From Luteibacter sp. (lineage in GTDB: Bacteria > Pseudomonadota > Gammaproteobacteria > Xanthomonadales > Rhodanobacteraceae), in contig NZ_WNDO01000002.1 of assembly GCF_009912395.1 (NCBI RefSeq), positions 310,001-374,000 on the forward strand: 64,000 nucleotides of DNA. The letters run 5' to 3'. Shown here in pieces: positions 9,332 through 23,310 of this stretch; the stretch's first letter is position 1; every line of letters begins with the position of its first letter. The position numbers and the translations under genes are program-made. The notes beneath the pieces are model-generated. The model was not told the origin of the DNA, did not search any database, and worked only from the letters and a program-made list of their open reading frames with translations.

Positions 9332-10237
9332 ATGCGCGAGCTGAGCACCCAGTTGCTGGAAGGCGTGGATGTCCTGTCCGCGGTGGTCGATACGGGTAGT
9401 TTCGGCGGGGCCTCCGAGGTGCTCGACATGTCGCCGTCGGGCGTGAGCAAGGCGATCTCCCGGTTGGAATCCCGCCTGGGGATTCGTGTCTTCGAGCGCA
9501 CGACGCGCTCGGTCCGGTTGACGGACGAGGGCAAGCGCTTCTACGAAGAGGTGATGCCGCTGATCGCCGCGCTCGCCGACGCCACGGTTAATGCGGCGGA
9601 CGGCGCACGGAAGGTGCGTGGACGCCTGCGCGTGAACGTTGATCCGTTGTTCGCACAACTCGTGCTGGGGCCGCGTCTTGGCGCGTTCATGGACAGCCAC
9701 CCCGAACTGGAGATCGAACTGCGCAGCAAGGACGAACTGGGCGACCTCGTCGCCGACGGTTTCGACGTGGCGATCCGCTTCGGGCATCCGCAGCCCTCCA
9801 CGCTGGTCGCCAGGAAACTCCTCGACACGCACGTCTTCGCCGTCGCCTCGCCGGCGTACCTCAAGCGTTTCGGTGCGCCGAAGGATCCGCACGACCTGGA
9901 AGGGGCCGGGCACCGCTGCATCCAGTACCGCGAGCCGGTGACGGGCCGACCGTTCCCGTGGGAATTCCAACAGCGGCGAAAGAAGCTGGTCGTGAAACCG
10001 GAAGGCACGCTCACGGTCAACGACCCGGGCACCCTGCACAGCATCTGCAAGGCCGGCCTTGGCATCGGGCAATTGTTCGAGCTGGGCATCGAGGACGATC
10101 TGGCGACGAAGCGCCTGGTCCGCCTGTTTCCCGACTGGTCCGACCTGCGTTTTCCCCTGTACGCCTATTACCCCTCTCGCCACCACGTGCCCGCCAAGAC
10201 CCGCGCGCTGCTCGATTTCGTGATGGCCCTGGTCTGA
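9332..10237 (+). CDS. LysR-family transcriptional regulator
   Basis: The 301-residue protein has an N-terminal winged helix-turn-helix (FGGASEVLDMSPSGVSKAIS, about residues 24-43; ESRLGIRVFERTTRSVRLT) and a LysR substrate-binding domain (RGRLRVNVDPLFAQLVL onward). The frame is open further upstream, but homology begins at the ATG 9332. LysR proteins usually control the divergently transcribed neighbour, here the MFS exporter, by binding in the shared 97-bp gap. The co-inducer is unknown. Confidence 0.85.
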   Translation: MRELSTQLLEGVDVLSAVVDTGSFGGASEVLDMSPSGVSKAISRLESRLGIRVFERTTRSVRLTDEGKRFYEEVMPLIAALADATVNAADGARKVRGRLRVNVDPLFAQLVLGPRLGAFMDSHPELEIELRSKDELGDLVADGFDVAIRFGHPQPSTLVARKLLDTHVFAVASPAYLKRFGAPKDPHDLEGAGHRCIQYREPVTGRPFPWEFQQRRKKLVVKPEGTLTVNDPGTLHSICKAGLGIGQLFELGIEDDLATKRLVRLFPDWSDLRFPLYAYYPSRHHVPAKTRALLDFVMALV

Positions 10238-10250
10238 TCCCTGGCGCCCA

Positions 10251-10277
10251 TGAAAAAGCCCCCGACAAGCGGGGGCT
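10251..10277 (-). terminator. Intrinsic terminator of the glycine-zipper gene
   Basis: An 8-bp GC stem (10257-10264 with 10270-10277) is followed, reading the minus strand, by TTTTTC. It lies between the convergent ends of the LysR gene and the glycine-zipper gene and is correctly oriented for the latter. Confidence 0.8.
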
Positions 10278-10301
10278 TCGGGTAAAACGCGAACCGCTGC
10301 C

Positions 10302-10751
10302 TTACTGCACGCGGCTCACGTTGCCCTGTTCGTCGACCACTACGACGTCGCCGTTGCGGATCGCGGAGGCGTCCTTGACTTCGACATTGGTGTAGCCGCC
10401 GGTGCCCATCTTCAGACGCAGGGTGTAGCTCTCGCTGCCACCGCCTTTGCCGACGGCGTTGCCGGCAAAGCCGCCACCGACGGCGCCGGCCACGGTCGCC
10501 AGCTTGCGGCCATTGCCGCGACCCACCTGGTTGCCCAGCACGCCACCGGCGATGGCGCCGATGACCGCGCCCGCGGTGCCGTGGTCACGGCCCTGGGTGA
10601 TGTTGTGTTCGATGCTCTGCACCACGCCGCACTGGTCGCAGCGAACGTAGATGCCATCGGGACGGTTGAGGACGGCCGCCGACGCCGGAGCGACGACCGC
10701 CGTGGCGAGAAGGGCGGCCATGGGGATGCCGAGGACGGTCTTCAGGTTCAT
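10302..10751 (-). CDS. Glycine-zipper 2TM-domain envelope protein
   Basis: The 149-residue protein starts at ATG 10749-10751 behind a clear TAGGAG site and has a signal peptide (MNLKTVLGIPMAALLATAVVA, cleaved near ASA-A). The middle has the glycine-zipper pattern AGAVIGAIAGGVLGNQVGRGNG and AGAVGGGFAGNAVG, as in the SlyB/PcpY/YMGG group of outer-membrane-associated proteins. Before it is an unusual CDQCG pair (YVRCDQCGVVQSI) that could bind metal or form a disulfide. The C terminus ends in a small basic/acidic beta domain. The role is presumably envelope integrity and is not established. Confidence 0.8.
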   Translation of the reverse strand: MNLKTVLGIPMAALLATAVVAPASAAVLNRPDGIYVRCDQCGVVQSIEHNITQGRDHGTAGAVIGAIAGGVLGNQVGRGNGRKLATVAGAVGGGFAGNAVGKGGGSESYTLRLKMGTGGYTNVEVKDASAIRNGDVVVVDEQGNVSRVQ

Positions 10752-10874
10752 TAAAACTCTCCTATCGCACGGTCTGTAAGGGGATCTGCCGTGTGCGTCC
10801 AAGTCTAAACAACGTGACTGAACGGAAAGCGAGCAGATTTCTCAAAAGCATGTACCCAGGGGGATACTACGCCG

Positions 10875-12287
10875 ATGACTACCGCCATCGTCTGGTTCCG
10901 CCGCGACCTCCGCCTCGCCGACCATCCGGCCCTCGACGCCGCCGCCTCGGCGCACGATCGCGTGCTGCCGCTCTATATCCATGCACCGGACGAGGAGGGC
11001 GCCTGGGCTCCGGGTGCCGCCAGCCGCTGGTGGCAACATCATGCCCTTGAGGCGCTCGACGCCTCGCTGCGCCGCCATCGCGGCGGCTTGCAGGTGCTCC
11101 ATGGCCCGAGCCTGGACGCGCTGCGCGCCGCCATCGAAGCGACGGGGGCGACCACGGTCTACTTCCATCGCCTGTACGAGCCGCTGGCGCTTCGTCGCGA
11201 CGAAGCCGTCCGCCGGGCGCTGGAAGACGACGGCATCGAGGTCAACATCCTCAACGGCTCGCTCTGGTGCGAACCCTGGGAACTGGCGACGAAGCAGAAC
11301 GAGCCCTACAAGGTGTTCACCCCGTTCTGGCGCAACCTGCGGCCGCGCATCGACGACGCGCATCCGCTGCCCGTGCCCTCACCACTACGCCTCGCAGCAT
11401 TGCCGCGCTCGGTGCCGGTCGCCGACCTCGGCTTGTTGCCCACACTGGACTGGGCGAAGGGCTTCGACGAATGGACGCCCGGCGAAACGGGTGCCACCGA
11501 GATGCTGGACCTGTTCGCCGACGACGCCGTGGGCCACTACGTGGAAGGTCGCGACCTGCCGGCCCGACATGGCACCTCGCGCCTGTCACCACACCTGCAC
11601 TGGGGCGAGATCACGCCCCGCCAGATCGCCGCCGGTCTGCGCGAACGCCTCGGGCGTCGGCGTAACGGCGCGGACATCGAGCCTTATCTGCGGCAGTTGG
11701 GCTGGCGCGAATTCGCGCACCATCTGCTCTACCATTTTCCGAAAACGCCTACAAAAAACTTTAACCCACGTTTCGATGGGTTCCGTTGGGCGAAGCGTGA
11801 CGCTCACGCGTTGCGTCGATGGAAGCAGGGCCTTACCGGCATCCCCATCGTCGACGCGGGCATGCGCGAGCTTTGGGCCACGGGATGGATGCACAACCGC
11901 GTGCGCATGCTGGTGGCCAGCCTGCTCACCAAGAACCTTCGCCAGCACTGGCTCTTGGGCGAGAAGTGGTTCTGGGACACGCTGGTGGACGCGGACCTCG
12001 CCAACAACGCGATGGGCTGGCAGTGGGTGGCTGGCAGTGGCGCGGATGCCGCGCCGTATTTCCGTATCTTCAATCCGGTGACCCAGTCCGAGAAGTTCGA
12101 CCCTGACGGCGCCTACATCCGTCGCTGGGTACCCGAGCTGGCCAAGGCGCCGGGGCGCCTCGTCCATGCGCCTTGGGAGGACGAGGCCTTCCTCAAGCGC
12201 TCGGGGTATCCCGCGCCGCTGGTCGACCTGAAGACGACGCGCGAGGCGGCGCTTACGGCGTACCAGTCCCTGCGTTCCTGTCCTTGA
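10875..12287 (+). CDS. phrB: Deoxyribodipyrimidine photolyase
   Basis: The 470-residue enzyme repairs cyclobutane pyrimidine dimers in a light-dependent, FAD-based reaction. It has the N-terminal antenna domain (MTTAIVWFRRDLRLADHPAL) and the C-terminal FAD domain with WREFAHHLLYHFP, WMHNRVRMLVASLLTK, WFWDTLVDADLANNAMGWQW and NPVTQSEKFDPDGAYIRRW, all hallmarks of class I CPD photolyases. The start ATG 10875 follows AGGGGGA. Its 3' end overlaps the convergent antiporter gene by 35 bases. Confidence 0.93.
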   Translation: MTTAIVWFRRDLRLADHPALDAAASAHDRVLPLYIHAPDEEGAWAPGAASRWWQHHALEALDASLRRHRGGLQVLHGPSLDALRAAIEATGATTVYFHRLYEPLALRRDEAVRRALEDDGIEVNILNGSLWCEPWELATKQNEPYKVFTPFWRNLRPRIDDAHPLPVPSPLRLAALPRSVPVADLGLLPTLDWAKGFDEWTPGETGATEMLDLFADDAVGHYVEGRDLPARHGTSRLSPHLHWGEITPRQIAAGLRERLGRRRNGADIEPYLRQLGWREFAHHLLYHFPKTPTKNFNPRFDGFRWAKRDAHALRRWKQGLTGIPIVDAGMRELWATGWMHNRVRMLVASLLTKNLRQHWLLGEKWFWDTLVDADLANNAMGWQWVAGSGADAAPYFRIFNPVTQSEKFDPDGAYIRRWVPELAKAPGRLVHAPWEDEAFLKRSGYPAPLVDLKTTREAALTAYQSLRSCP

Positions 12288-13440
12288 GCAGCAGGGCGAG
12301 CACGGGCGGCGTGATCATGGCGGTGAGTAACGACATCGCCACGATCACCGCGTAGATACGCTCGTCGAACACCCCGGCCGCGAGGCCCAGGCTGGCGATC
12401 ACCACGCCCACCTCGCCGCGCGGCACCATGCCGAAACCGACGATGGTCGCGCCGCGCCGTCCGAGGCGGATGGCACCCAGGAAGCCGCCGGCGAGCTTCG
12501 ACACCACGGCGATCGCCGTGACCACTGCCAGCATCCACAGCGCGCTCGCGCTGCCCAGCTCGGCGAGATTGACCTTGGCGCCGGTGACCACGAAGAAGAA
12601 CGGGGTGAGGAAGGCCAGCAGCGGCGCCGTCTGTTCCTCGAGCTGGTGTCGCTGACGGGTTTCCGAGGCGATCATGCCGGCGAGGAAGGCGCCGATGATC
12701 GCCGCGAGGTGGAACTTCATCGACAGATAGGCCAGGCCCAGGCACAGCGCGAGGACGATGCCGAGCGCCGACATCGGGCTGCTGGGTTTGTCGAGCCAGC
12801 CGGAGCCACGACGCATGACGCGGGTGCCGCCCCAGCCGATCACCGCCACGAAGCCCACGGCGCCTAGCAGGGTGCCGGCGAGGCTGCCGATATCGACCGA
12901 GCCGCCCCCTTGCAACGAGGAGACGACGCCCAGCAGCAACATGGCGAGGATGTCGTCGATGACGGCGGCACCGAGGATGATCCGGGCCTCCTGCCGTTGC
13001 AGCACGCCCAGTTCCTGGAGCACGCGCGCCGTGATGCCGGCGGAGGTGGCGACAAAGGCGGCGGCCACGAACATCGAGCGGATCCAGTCGAAGCCGGAGC
13101 CATGGGCCCAGATCGCACCGAGCGCGAACGGAACCAATACGCCGAGCACGCCGACCAGGAAGGCGCTGGTGCCCACGCGCTTGAGATCGTCGAGCCGGGT
13201 TTCGAGGCCGACTGAGAAAAGGAGGAGGATGACGCCGATTTCGGCCAGCACGTCGAGCGGCGTACCCGTGGCGATGTCGGGCAGGGCGACCCATCCGAGC
13301 GCGGAAGGGCCGATGGCGCAACCGGCGGCGATTTCGCCCACGACGGACGGCAGGCGCAGGCGCTGCGCGATCTCGCCGCCGATTTGCGCGGCGACGAAGA
13401 TGATGAACAGGGTGAGCAGGATGCCCGCGGAGTCGTGCAT
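12253..13440 (-). CDS. CPA2-family cation:proton antiporter (KefB/GerN-like membrane domain)
   Basis: The product has 395 residues and about twelve membrane helices. The Asp-Asp pair of the ion site lies in GAAVIDDILAM (Asp162-Asp163), and TSAGITARVLQELG and GMVPRGEVGVVIAS are further CPA2 signatures. There is no C-terminal TrkA-N/RCK domain, so it is the short type and not a full KefB/C. It probably exchanges Na+ or K+ for protons. The ion cannot be told from sequence. Confidence 0.82.
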   Translation of the reverse strand: MHDSAGILLTLFIIFVAAQIGGEIAQRLRLPSVVGEIAAGCAIGPSALGWVALPDIATGTPLDVLAEIGVILLLFSVGLETRLDDLKRVGTSAFLVGVLGVLVPFALGAIWAHGSGFDWIRSMFVAAAFVATSAGITARVLQELGVLQRQEARIILGAAVIDDILAMLLLGVVSSLQGGGSVDIGSLAGTLLGAVGFVAVIGWGGTRVMRRGSGWLDKPSSPMSALGIVLALCLGLAYLSMKFHLAAIIGAFLAGMIASETRQRHQLEEQTAPLLAFLTPFFFVVTGAKVNLAELGSASALWMLAVVTAIAVVSKLAGGFLGAIRLGRRGATIVGFGMVPRGEVGVVIASLGLAAGVFDERIYAVIVAMSLLTAMITPPVLALLLKDRNAGTGTP

Positions 13441-13495
13441 GGAGGTGGTCCCGGTACAGCGGCGCAGGAAGCGCGCCGGGTCCGAGGGTAACCCC

Positions 13496-18403
<4,908 letters not shown>

Positions 18404-18405
18404 CC

Positions 18406-18792
18406 ATGATTCGTGCCATCCACCACGTCGCCATCATCTGCTCCGACTACGCGCGGTCGAAGGCGTTCTACACCGAGACCCTGGGCCTGAAGGTCGTCCA
18501 CGAGGTCTATCGCGAGGCGCGGGACTCCTGGAAGCTCGACCTGGAGGTGTCTCCGGGAGTGCAGATCGAGCTGTTCTCGTTTCCGTCGCCGCCGCCTCGG
18601 GTCTCCCGGCCGGAGGCCCAGGGCCTGCGTCACCTGGCCTTCGCCGTGGACGACATCGATGCGGCCGTGGCCCGGCTGACGGCCTGCGGCGTGGCCTGTG
18701 AGCCGATCCGGGTCGACGAATACACCGACCGGCGGTTCACCTTCTTCGCCGATCCCGACGACCTGCCGCTGGAACTCTACGAAAGGGGCTGA
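18406..18792 (+). CDS. VOC-family metalloprotein, YaeR/GloA2 type
   Basis: The 128-residue single-domain glyoxalase/bleomycin-resistance fold protein is very close in pattern to E. coli YaeR ([60 protein letters not shown]). Candidate metal ligands are His6 or His7, Glu55, His76 and Glu123. The physiological substrate of this group is not settled. It starts two bases after epmA, which implies co-transcription. Confidence 0.85.
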   Translation: MIRAIHHVAIICSDYARSKAFYTETLGLKVVHEVYREARDSWKLDLEVSPGVQIELFSFPSPPPRVSRPEAQGLRHLAFAVDDIDAAVARLTACGVACEPIRVDEYTDRRFTFFADPDDLPLELYERG

Positions 18793-18847
18793 ACGGCGCC
18801 CGAGGCAGTCGCCGGCCGGTCACGCCGATGCGCTAAAATACCCGGCT

Positions 18848-20107
18848 ATGACCGAAGACCTTTCCAGCCGCCCGCGTCCCGCGGAAGCCGGTGCCCGCCG
18901 TCCCAGCACGGGTGTCCACATCGACCGCGTGCAGGTCGGCGGTGGCGCACCCATCGTCGTCCAGTCGATGACCAACACGGATACCGAAGACCCGGTATCC
19001 ACCGCGAAGCAGGTGGCCGAACTGGCCCGTGCCAGCTCGGAGATGGTCCGCATCACGGTCAACACCCCGGCCGCCGCCGCCGCGGTGCCGCGTATCCGTG
19101 AGCGCCTGGACATGATGGGCGTTTCTGTGCCCCTCATCGGCGACTTCCACTACAACGGCCACCAACTGCTCGAAGGCGAGCCAGCGTGCGCCGAGGCCCT
19201 GGCGAAGTACCGGATCAACCCGGGCAACGTCGGCTTCGGCAAGAAGAAAGACAGCCAGTTCGCCTCGATCATCGAGATGGCGATCCGCTACGACAAGCCG
19301 GTGCGCATCGGTGCCAACTGGGGTTCGCTCGACCAGTCGATGGTCGCCGCGCTGATGGACGAGAACTCCCGCCGCGCCGATCCCTGGGACGCCGGCCATG
19401 TTGCCCGTGAAGCCCTGATCCGTTCTGCGCTCGACTCCGCCGCACGCGCCGAGGATCTCGGCCTGGCGCGCGATCGCATCATCCTGTCCTGCAAGGTCTC
19501 CGGCGTACAGGAACTCATCGCCGTGTATCGCGATCTGGCCCGCCGTGGCGACTACGCGCTGCATCTGGGCCTGACCGAGGCCGGCATGGGCTCCAAGGGC
19601 ATCACCGCCTCCAGCGCCGCGCTGGCCGTGCTGCTGCAGGAAGGCATCGGCGACACCATCCGCATCTCGCTCACGCCGGAGCCGGGCCAGTCGCGCACCG
19701 GCGAGGTTATCGTGGCGCAGGAGCTGCTCCAGACCATGGGCCTGCGCGCGTTCACGCCGCTGGTCACGGCATGCCCGGGGTGCGGCCGCACCACCAGCGA
19801 GTTCTTCCAGGAACTGGCCAAGACGGTGCAGGGCCATGTGCGCGAGCGCATGCCGGAATGGCGCGTGAAGTACGACGGTGTCGAAAACCTCACGCTGGCC
19901 GTCATGGGCTGCGTGGTGAACGGTCCGGGCGAATCCAAGCACGCCAACATCGGTATATCGCTGCCGGGCAACGGTGAAGCGCCGTCTGCACCGGTGTTCA
20001 TCGACGGCGAGAAGGCGATGACGCTGCGCGGCGACAACATCGCCGACGAGTTCGTGGCCATTCTCGACAACTACGTGGAAACCCACTACGCGGTTCGCCA
20101 CGATTGA
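18848..20107 (+). CDS. ispG: 4-hydroxy-3-methylbut-2-enyl-diphosphate synthase (IspG/GcpE)
   Basis: The 419-residue [4Fe-4S] enzyme of the MEP isoprenoid pathway reductively converts MEcPP to HMBPP. Cluster ligands are Cys309 and Cys312 in ACPGCGRT and Cys355 in [10 protein letters not shown]. The N terminus carries the [18 protein letters not shown] signature of the TIM barrel. The start ATG at 18848 is the last possible before conserved sequence. Confidence 0.95.
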   Translation: MTEDLSSRPRPAEAGARRPSTGVHIDRVQVGGGAPIVVQSMTNTDTEDPVSTAKQVAELARASSEMVRITVNTPAAAAAVPRIRERLDMMGVSVPLIGDFHYNGHQLLEGEPACAEALAKYRINPGNVGFGKKKDSQFASIIEMAIRYDKPVRIGANWGSLDQSMVAALMDENSRRADPWDAGHVAREALIRSALDSAARAEDLGLARDRIILSCKVSGVQELIAVYRDLARRGDYALHLGLTEAGMGSKGITASSAALAVLLQEGIGDTIRISLTPEPGQSRTGEVIVAQELLQTMGLRAFTPLVTACPGCGRTTSEFFQELAKTVQGHVRERMPEWRVKYDGVENLTLAVMGCVVNGPGESKHANIGISLPGNGEAPSAPVFIDGEKAMTLRGDNIADEFVAILDNYVETHYAVRHD

Positions 20108-20122
20108 TCCTTGGATTGTCCC

Positions 20123-20180
20123 TGTAGGAGCGCGCTTGCGCGCGATCCCGCGGCAGCGGACCAGATTGCTGCTGCGGGAC
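20123..20180. repeat. REP element, one arm degraded
   Basis: TGTAGGAGCGCGCTTGCGCG followed by CGATCCCGCGGCAGCGG, as in the 22335 copy, but the opposite arm survives only as GCTGCTGCGGGAC. It lies between ispG and the aldo/keto reductase. Confidence 0.8.
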
Positions 20181-20245
20181 CGTACATGTTCTCGTCACGC
20201 CGTTGCGCCCACGATGACGAACGGCATTCCACGCAGGACATCGGC

Positions 20246-21076
20246 ATGACGCATTCCGTTCCGCTTCTCGACCTCAACGACGGTCGCAAGGCACCGCAGC
20301 TGGGCTTCGGCGTATTCCAGATCCCCAACGACGAGACCGCGAAGGCCGTCGAGGCTGCGCTCAAATCCGGCTATCGCTCCCTGGACACCGCGGCGATCTA
20401 CAAGAATGAGGAAGGCGTGCGCCAGGGCATCGAGCGCTCCGGTGTCGCACGCAAGGACATCTTCCTCACCACCAAGCTGTGGAACAGCGAGCAGGGTTTC
20501 GACGCGACGCTACGCGCTTTCGACGCCAGCCTGAAGAAGCTCGGCACCGACTACCTCGACCTTTACCTCGTCCACTGGCCGACGCCAAAGCACGATCGCT
20601 ACGTGGACACCTGGAAGGCCTTCATTCGCCTTCGCGAGGAAGGCCGCATCCGCTCCATCGGCGTGTCCAACTTCCAGCCCGACCATCTGGACCGGATCGT
20701 TCGAGAGACGGGCGTGACGCCTGTGGTGAACCAGATCGAGGTGCATCCGGATTTCGTCCAGAACGACGTGGTCGCGGCCAATCGCAAGCACAAGGTGATC
20801 ACCGAGGCGTGGAGTCCGCTGGGGCAGGGCGGTGACCTGCTGAAGAACGAAACCCTGGTGGCGCTGGGCAAGAAGCACGGCAAGAGCCCGGCACAGGTCG
20901 TGCTGCACTGGCACGTCCAGCTGGGTCACATGGTGATTCCGAAATCGGCGACGCCGGAGCGCATCCGCTCGAACATCGAGGTGTTCGATTTCCAGCTCGG
21001 GGATGACGACATGGCTGCCATCGCGAAGCTCGACGCGGGCAAGCGCATGGGCCCGCATCCCGATGAGTTGAACTGA
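20246..21076 (+). CDS. Aldo/keto reductase (AKR5/2,5-diketogluconate reductase-like)
   Basis: The 276-residue TIM-barrel NADPH reductase has the full catalytic tetrad Asp47, Tyr52, Lys77 and His110 (SLDTAAIYKNEEG, TTKLW, LVHWP). NADP-binding sequences are EAWSPLGQGG and VIPKSATPERIRSN. It probably reduces small aldehydes or diketogluconate, as DkgA/DkgB do. The start is ATG 20246; the longer open frame would read through REP sequence. Confidence 0.85.
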   Translation: MTHSVPLLDLNDGRKAPQLGFGVFQIPNDETAKAVEAALKSGYRSLDTAAIYKNEEGVRQGIERSGVARKDIFLTTKLWNSEQGFDATLRAFDASLKKLGTDYLDLYLVHWPTPKHDRYVDTWKAFIRLREEGRIRSIGVSNFQPDHLDRIVRETGVTPVVNQIEVHPDFVQNDVVAANRKHKVITEAWSPLGQGGDLLKNETLVALGKKHGKSPAQVVLHWHVQLGHMVIPKSATPERIRSNIEVFDFQLGDDDMAAIAKLDAGKRMGPHPDELN

Positions 21077-21081
21077 GACGT

Positions 21082-21107
21082 GTAGGAGCGCGCTTGCGCG
21101 CTCCTAC
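21082..21107. repeat. Short REP palindrome
   Basis: A perfect 12-bp hairpin (GTAGGAGCGCGC, loop TT) lies 6 bases after the aldo/keto reductase stop and against the 3' end of a minus-strand gene. It could stop transcripts from both sides. Confidence 0.8.
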
Positions 21108-21469
21108 TTGTCCATCGAAACATCCACCTCGATGGGATAGGGCGCTGGCGACTTGGGCGGCGTCGGCAAGGTCCACGTCGCGAACTGTCCGGCAAAACAG
21201 CTCGCCACCGGCGTCGCCGGACTCACCACGACATCGGTGCTGCGCCCATCCGAACCGACATTCGCCACCAGGGTGAACGGCCGCTTGTCCGCCGGTGCGT
21301 TGCTGGCGATGCAGTCGCGCAGGGCGTCGGTGGCGGGATTGCCGAAGTGATCCCACATCGCGCCCTGCCAGGCCTTGCCGTCGGGCTTGGCCTCCAGCGC
21401 TTTCGCGATGTGCATACGCTGGTCGAATCCAAGGTCGGTGGCGAGGGCCAGGGCAAGGGCCAGCAGCAT
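21104..21469 (-). CDS. Small exported protein of unknown function
   Basis: The product has 121 residues. The start ATG 21467-21469 lies behind CTGGAG, and the N terminus MLLALALALATDLG could be a short export signal. It contains one Cys in ALRDCIASNA and one in VASCFAGQFATWTLPTPP. The C-terminal half (GSDGRSTDVVVSPATPVASC, then FATWTLPTPPKSPAPYPIEV) is laid out like the C-terminal domain of TonB-like proteins, but the match is loose. No firm assignment. Its stop lies in the REP palindrome. Confidence 0.6.
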   Translation of the reverse strand: MLLALALALATDLGFDQRMHIAKALEAKPDGKAWQGAMWDHFGNPATDALRDCIASNAPADKRPFTLVANVGSDGRSTDVVVSPATPVASCFAGQFATWTLPTPPKSPAPYPIEVDVSMDK

Positions 21470-21573
21470 GCGAATGTCTCCAGGTCGGGTACGCCGGACA
21501 GGCGGGGAGTTCACATGGTCGCCACTACGGTCGTCACGTCAAGCGTCGCCGTCGTGACGCAAGGAGCACGCCC

Positions 21574-21882
21574 ATGCGTATCCTCACGTTTTTGCTGTCT
21601 GCCGGCCTCGTCGCCACCTCGGCCATGGCCCAGGACGCCGCGCGACCCGCTACGGCGGCACGCCCGGTCGATCCCGTCCAGCCCAATCCGGCCGCCGCGC
21701 CCGTGCATCCGGTGTCCAGCGCGGGGGCGACCGAACGCGGCATGGCGCCCGTGCAGCCCGCTCCGGGCGTGACGCGCCGCGTGGAAGAGGCCGGCAACCA
21801 CGACGTGGATGCCCAGGGTCACACGCTCGATCCGCATGGAAAGCCCGTCGGACAGTCTCCGGCGCCCACGTCATCGCGGTGA
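21574..21882 (+). CDS. Small secreted Pro/Ala-rich protein
   Basis: The 102-residue product has a strong ribosome site (AAGGAG), a clean signal peptide (MRILTFLLSAGLVATSAMAQ) and a low-complexity Pro/Ala/Val body with no recognisable domain. It ends in DAQGHTLDPHGKPVGQSPAP. Probably periplasmic; the function is unknown. It is divergent from the gene ending at 21104. Confidence 0.65.
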   Translation: MRILTFLLSAGLVATSAMAQDAARPATAARPVDPVQPNPAAAPVHPVSSAGATERGMAPVQPAPGVTRRVEEAGNHDVDAQGHTLDPHGKPVGQSPAPTSSR

Positions 21883-21959
21883 TTCCCCCGGTCTGGGGTC
21901 GCGCGGTCCGGTGCCCTGGGCTAACATCGCCTGAATATCGTATTCAGCCGGGAGTTGGG

Positions 21960-22274
21960 ATGAAACGTGCGATCGTCCTGGCCGTCGTGGCCCTCGCCCT
22001 CAGTGGGTGCCAGGGGATGGCCAGCAAGATGTCGAAGCTCGACGTCGGCACCGGCCGTGACGAGGTCATCGATCGCCTCGGCAAGCCGGACTCCGATCGC
22101 TCCATGATCGGCTACGAGGTGCTGAGCTGGCTTGACCGCCGCCCCTCGCGTTTCTCCTTCAGCCATCAGGACTACACCGTGGTCCTGAAGGACGAGAAGG
22201 TCACCCAATTCGGCCCCGGCCTGATCCGCCGCGACGGCAAGACCACGCTGCAGATCGAGACCGACGGCAACTAG
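21960..22274 (+). CDS. Small lipoprotein with SmpA/BamE-like domain
   Basis: The 104-residue lipoprotein has signal MKRAIVLAVVALALSGC (lipidated Cys17) and a body with LDVGTGRDEVIDRLGKPDSD, the turn-helix that opens BamE/OmlA-type domains. It is shorter than and distinct from BamE itself. An outer-membrane peripheral role is inferred. The start ATG 21960 follows GGGAGTTGGG. Confidence 0.7.
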   Translation: MKRAIVLAVVALALSGCQGMASKMSKLDVGTGRDEVIDRLGKPDSDRSMIGYEVLSWLDRRPSRFSFSHQDYTVVLKDEKVTQFGPGLIRRDGKTTLQIETDGN

Positions 22275-22334
22275 CCCTGCGTCCCCTCCGGGCGCCGATA
22301 CCTTCTTTCGCGCGCCCGAATGCCGCCCCGATGC

Positions 22335-22421
22335 CTTGTAGGAGCGCGCTTGCGCGCGATCCCGCGGCAGCGGCAGTCTGGCCCGCTGCCGCGGGATCGC
22401 GCGCAAGCGCGCTCCTACAAG
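22335..22421. repeat. REP hairpin, perfect 39-bp arms
   Basis: Arms 22335-22373 and 22383-22421 are exact complements around CAGTCTGGC. It is nearly identical to the 3970-4054 copy, including the right flank AACAGCCTGGGTAAC. It lies between the converging lipoprotein and YdcF-type genes. Confidence 0.9.
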
Positions 22422-22454
22422 AACAGCCTGGGTAACCACCGCGACACAAGCGCG

Positions 22455-23198
22455 CTACAGCCACCCGCGACGGTGATACACCCATAGCGCCACATATTCC
22501 CGCAAGCTCCGCGCCGTCAGCGTAAGCGCGTCCCGCCGTGGCCACCACGCCGGTGCACGGGCCAGCAACGCATGCCCTTCATCCGCCGCCACCGGGCGCA
22601 CGGCCAGGCCAGCGGCGCGAAAACAGCCCATGGCGCGGCGCAGGTGGATATCCGAGCTGACCAGGGCGATCGCCTGCACCCCGTTGGCGCGCAGCACGGC
22701 GGCGGAGGCCAGCGCATTCTCGTGGGTGTTGGCGCTGCCGGCCTCGGTACGCAAGACCGAGGCCGGCACGCCGGCAAGGATGAGTCGACGCATGAGGTCG
22801 TCCGCCTGGTCCCGCCCTGACGCCAACAGCAAGGGCGCCTCGCCGTCGTTCCACAGCCTCAGCGCGGTGCCTGCGCGGCTATCCGGCGGCATGCCCTCGT
22901 CCGGCAGCTTGCCGCCGCCCAGCACGACGATCGCCTGGACCCGTGCCGGTTCCGGTGACCAGCCCGGCAGCAGCCCGTCGCGCAGCCAGAGGGCGAAGGC
23001 CGGCGTCGAGGCAAGCCATATCCATGCCACGGCGATCACCGCCAAAGCGGTGCCCACGCGAGGCCGGCGCCAGGCGATGAAGGCCAGCGCCAGGATGCCC
23101 AGCACTAGTGACTGGACGGCGGGATGGAGGAGGCGGCTCGCGTAGTCCAAGACGAAAGTTGTAATGCCCGTGGGTGGATGGGCGACAGGGTGGCGCAA
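22455..23198 (-). CDS. YdcF/DUF218-family membrane protein
   Basis: About 247 residues: two N-terminal membrane segments (LHPAVQSLVLGILALAFIAW and VGTALAVIAVAWIWLASTP), then a DUF218 domain with AIVVLGGGKLPDEG, TEAGSANTHENA and ALVSSDIHLRRAMGCFRAAG. Members such as ElyC/YdcF are tied to envelope polysaccharide and peptidoglycan metabolism. The only available upstream starts are TTG (23198 or 23147), so the N terminus is uncertain. It diverges from the exopolysaccharide operon. Confidence 0.78.
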   Translation of the reverse strand: MRHPVAHPPTGITTFVLDYASRLLHPAVQSLVLGILALAFIAWRRPRVGTALAVIAVAWIWLASTPAFALWLRDGLLPGWSPEPARVQAIVVLGGGKLPDEGMPPDSRAGTALRLWNDGEAPLLLASGRDQADDLMRRLILAGVPASVLRTEAGSANTHENALASAAVLRANGVQAIALVSSDIHLRRAMGCFRAAGLAVRPVAADEGHALLARAPAWWPRRDALTLTARSLREYVALWVYHRRGWL

Positions 23199-23310
23199 TC
23201 ACCTTTGTTCCGCCTTCGGTCAAACGGCATAGGCGGGCTGTCGAATGGACGCCATGGCCCATCGGCAAGACGATACCGACCGAGCGAAGTCACAGGGGTG
23301 GGTGGTCGTC

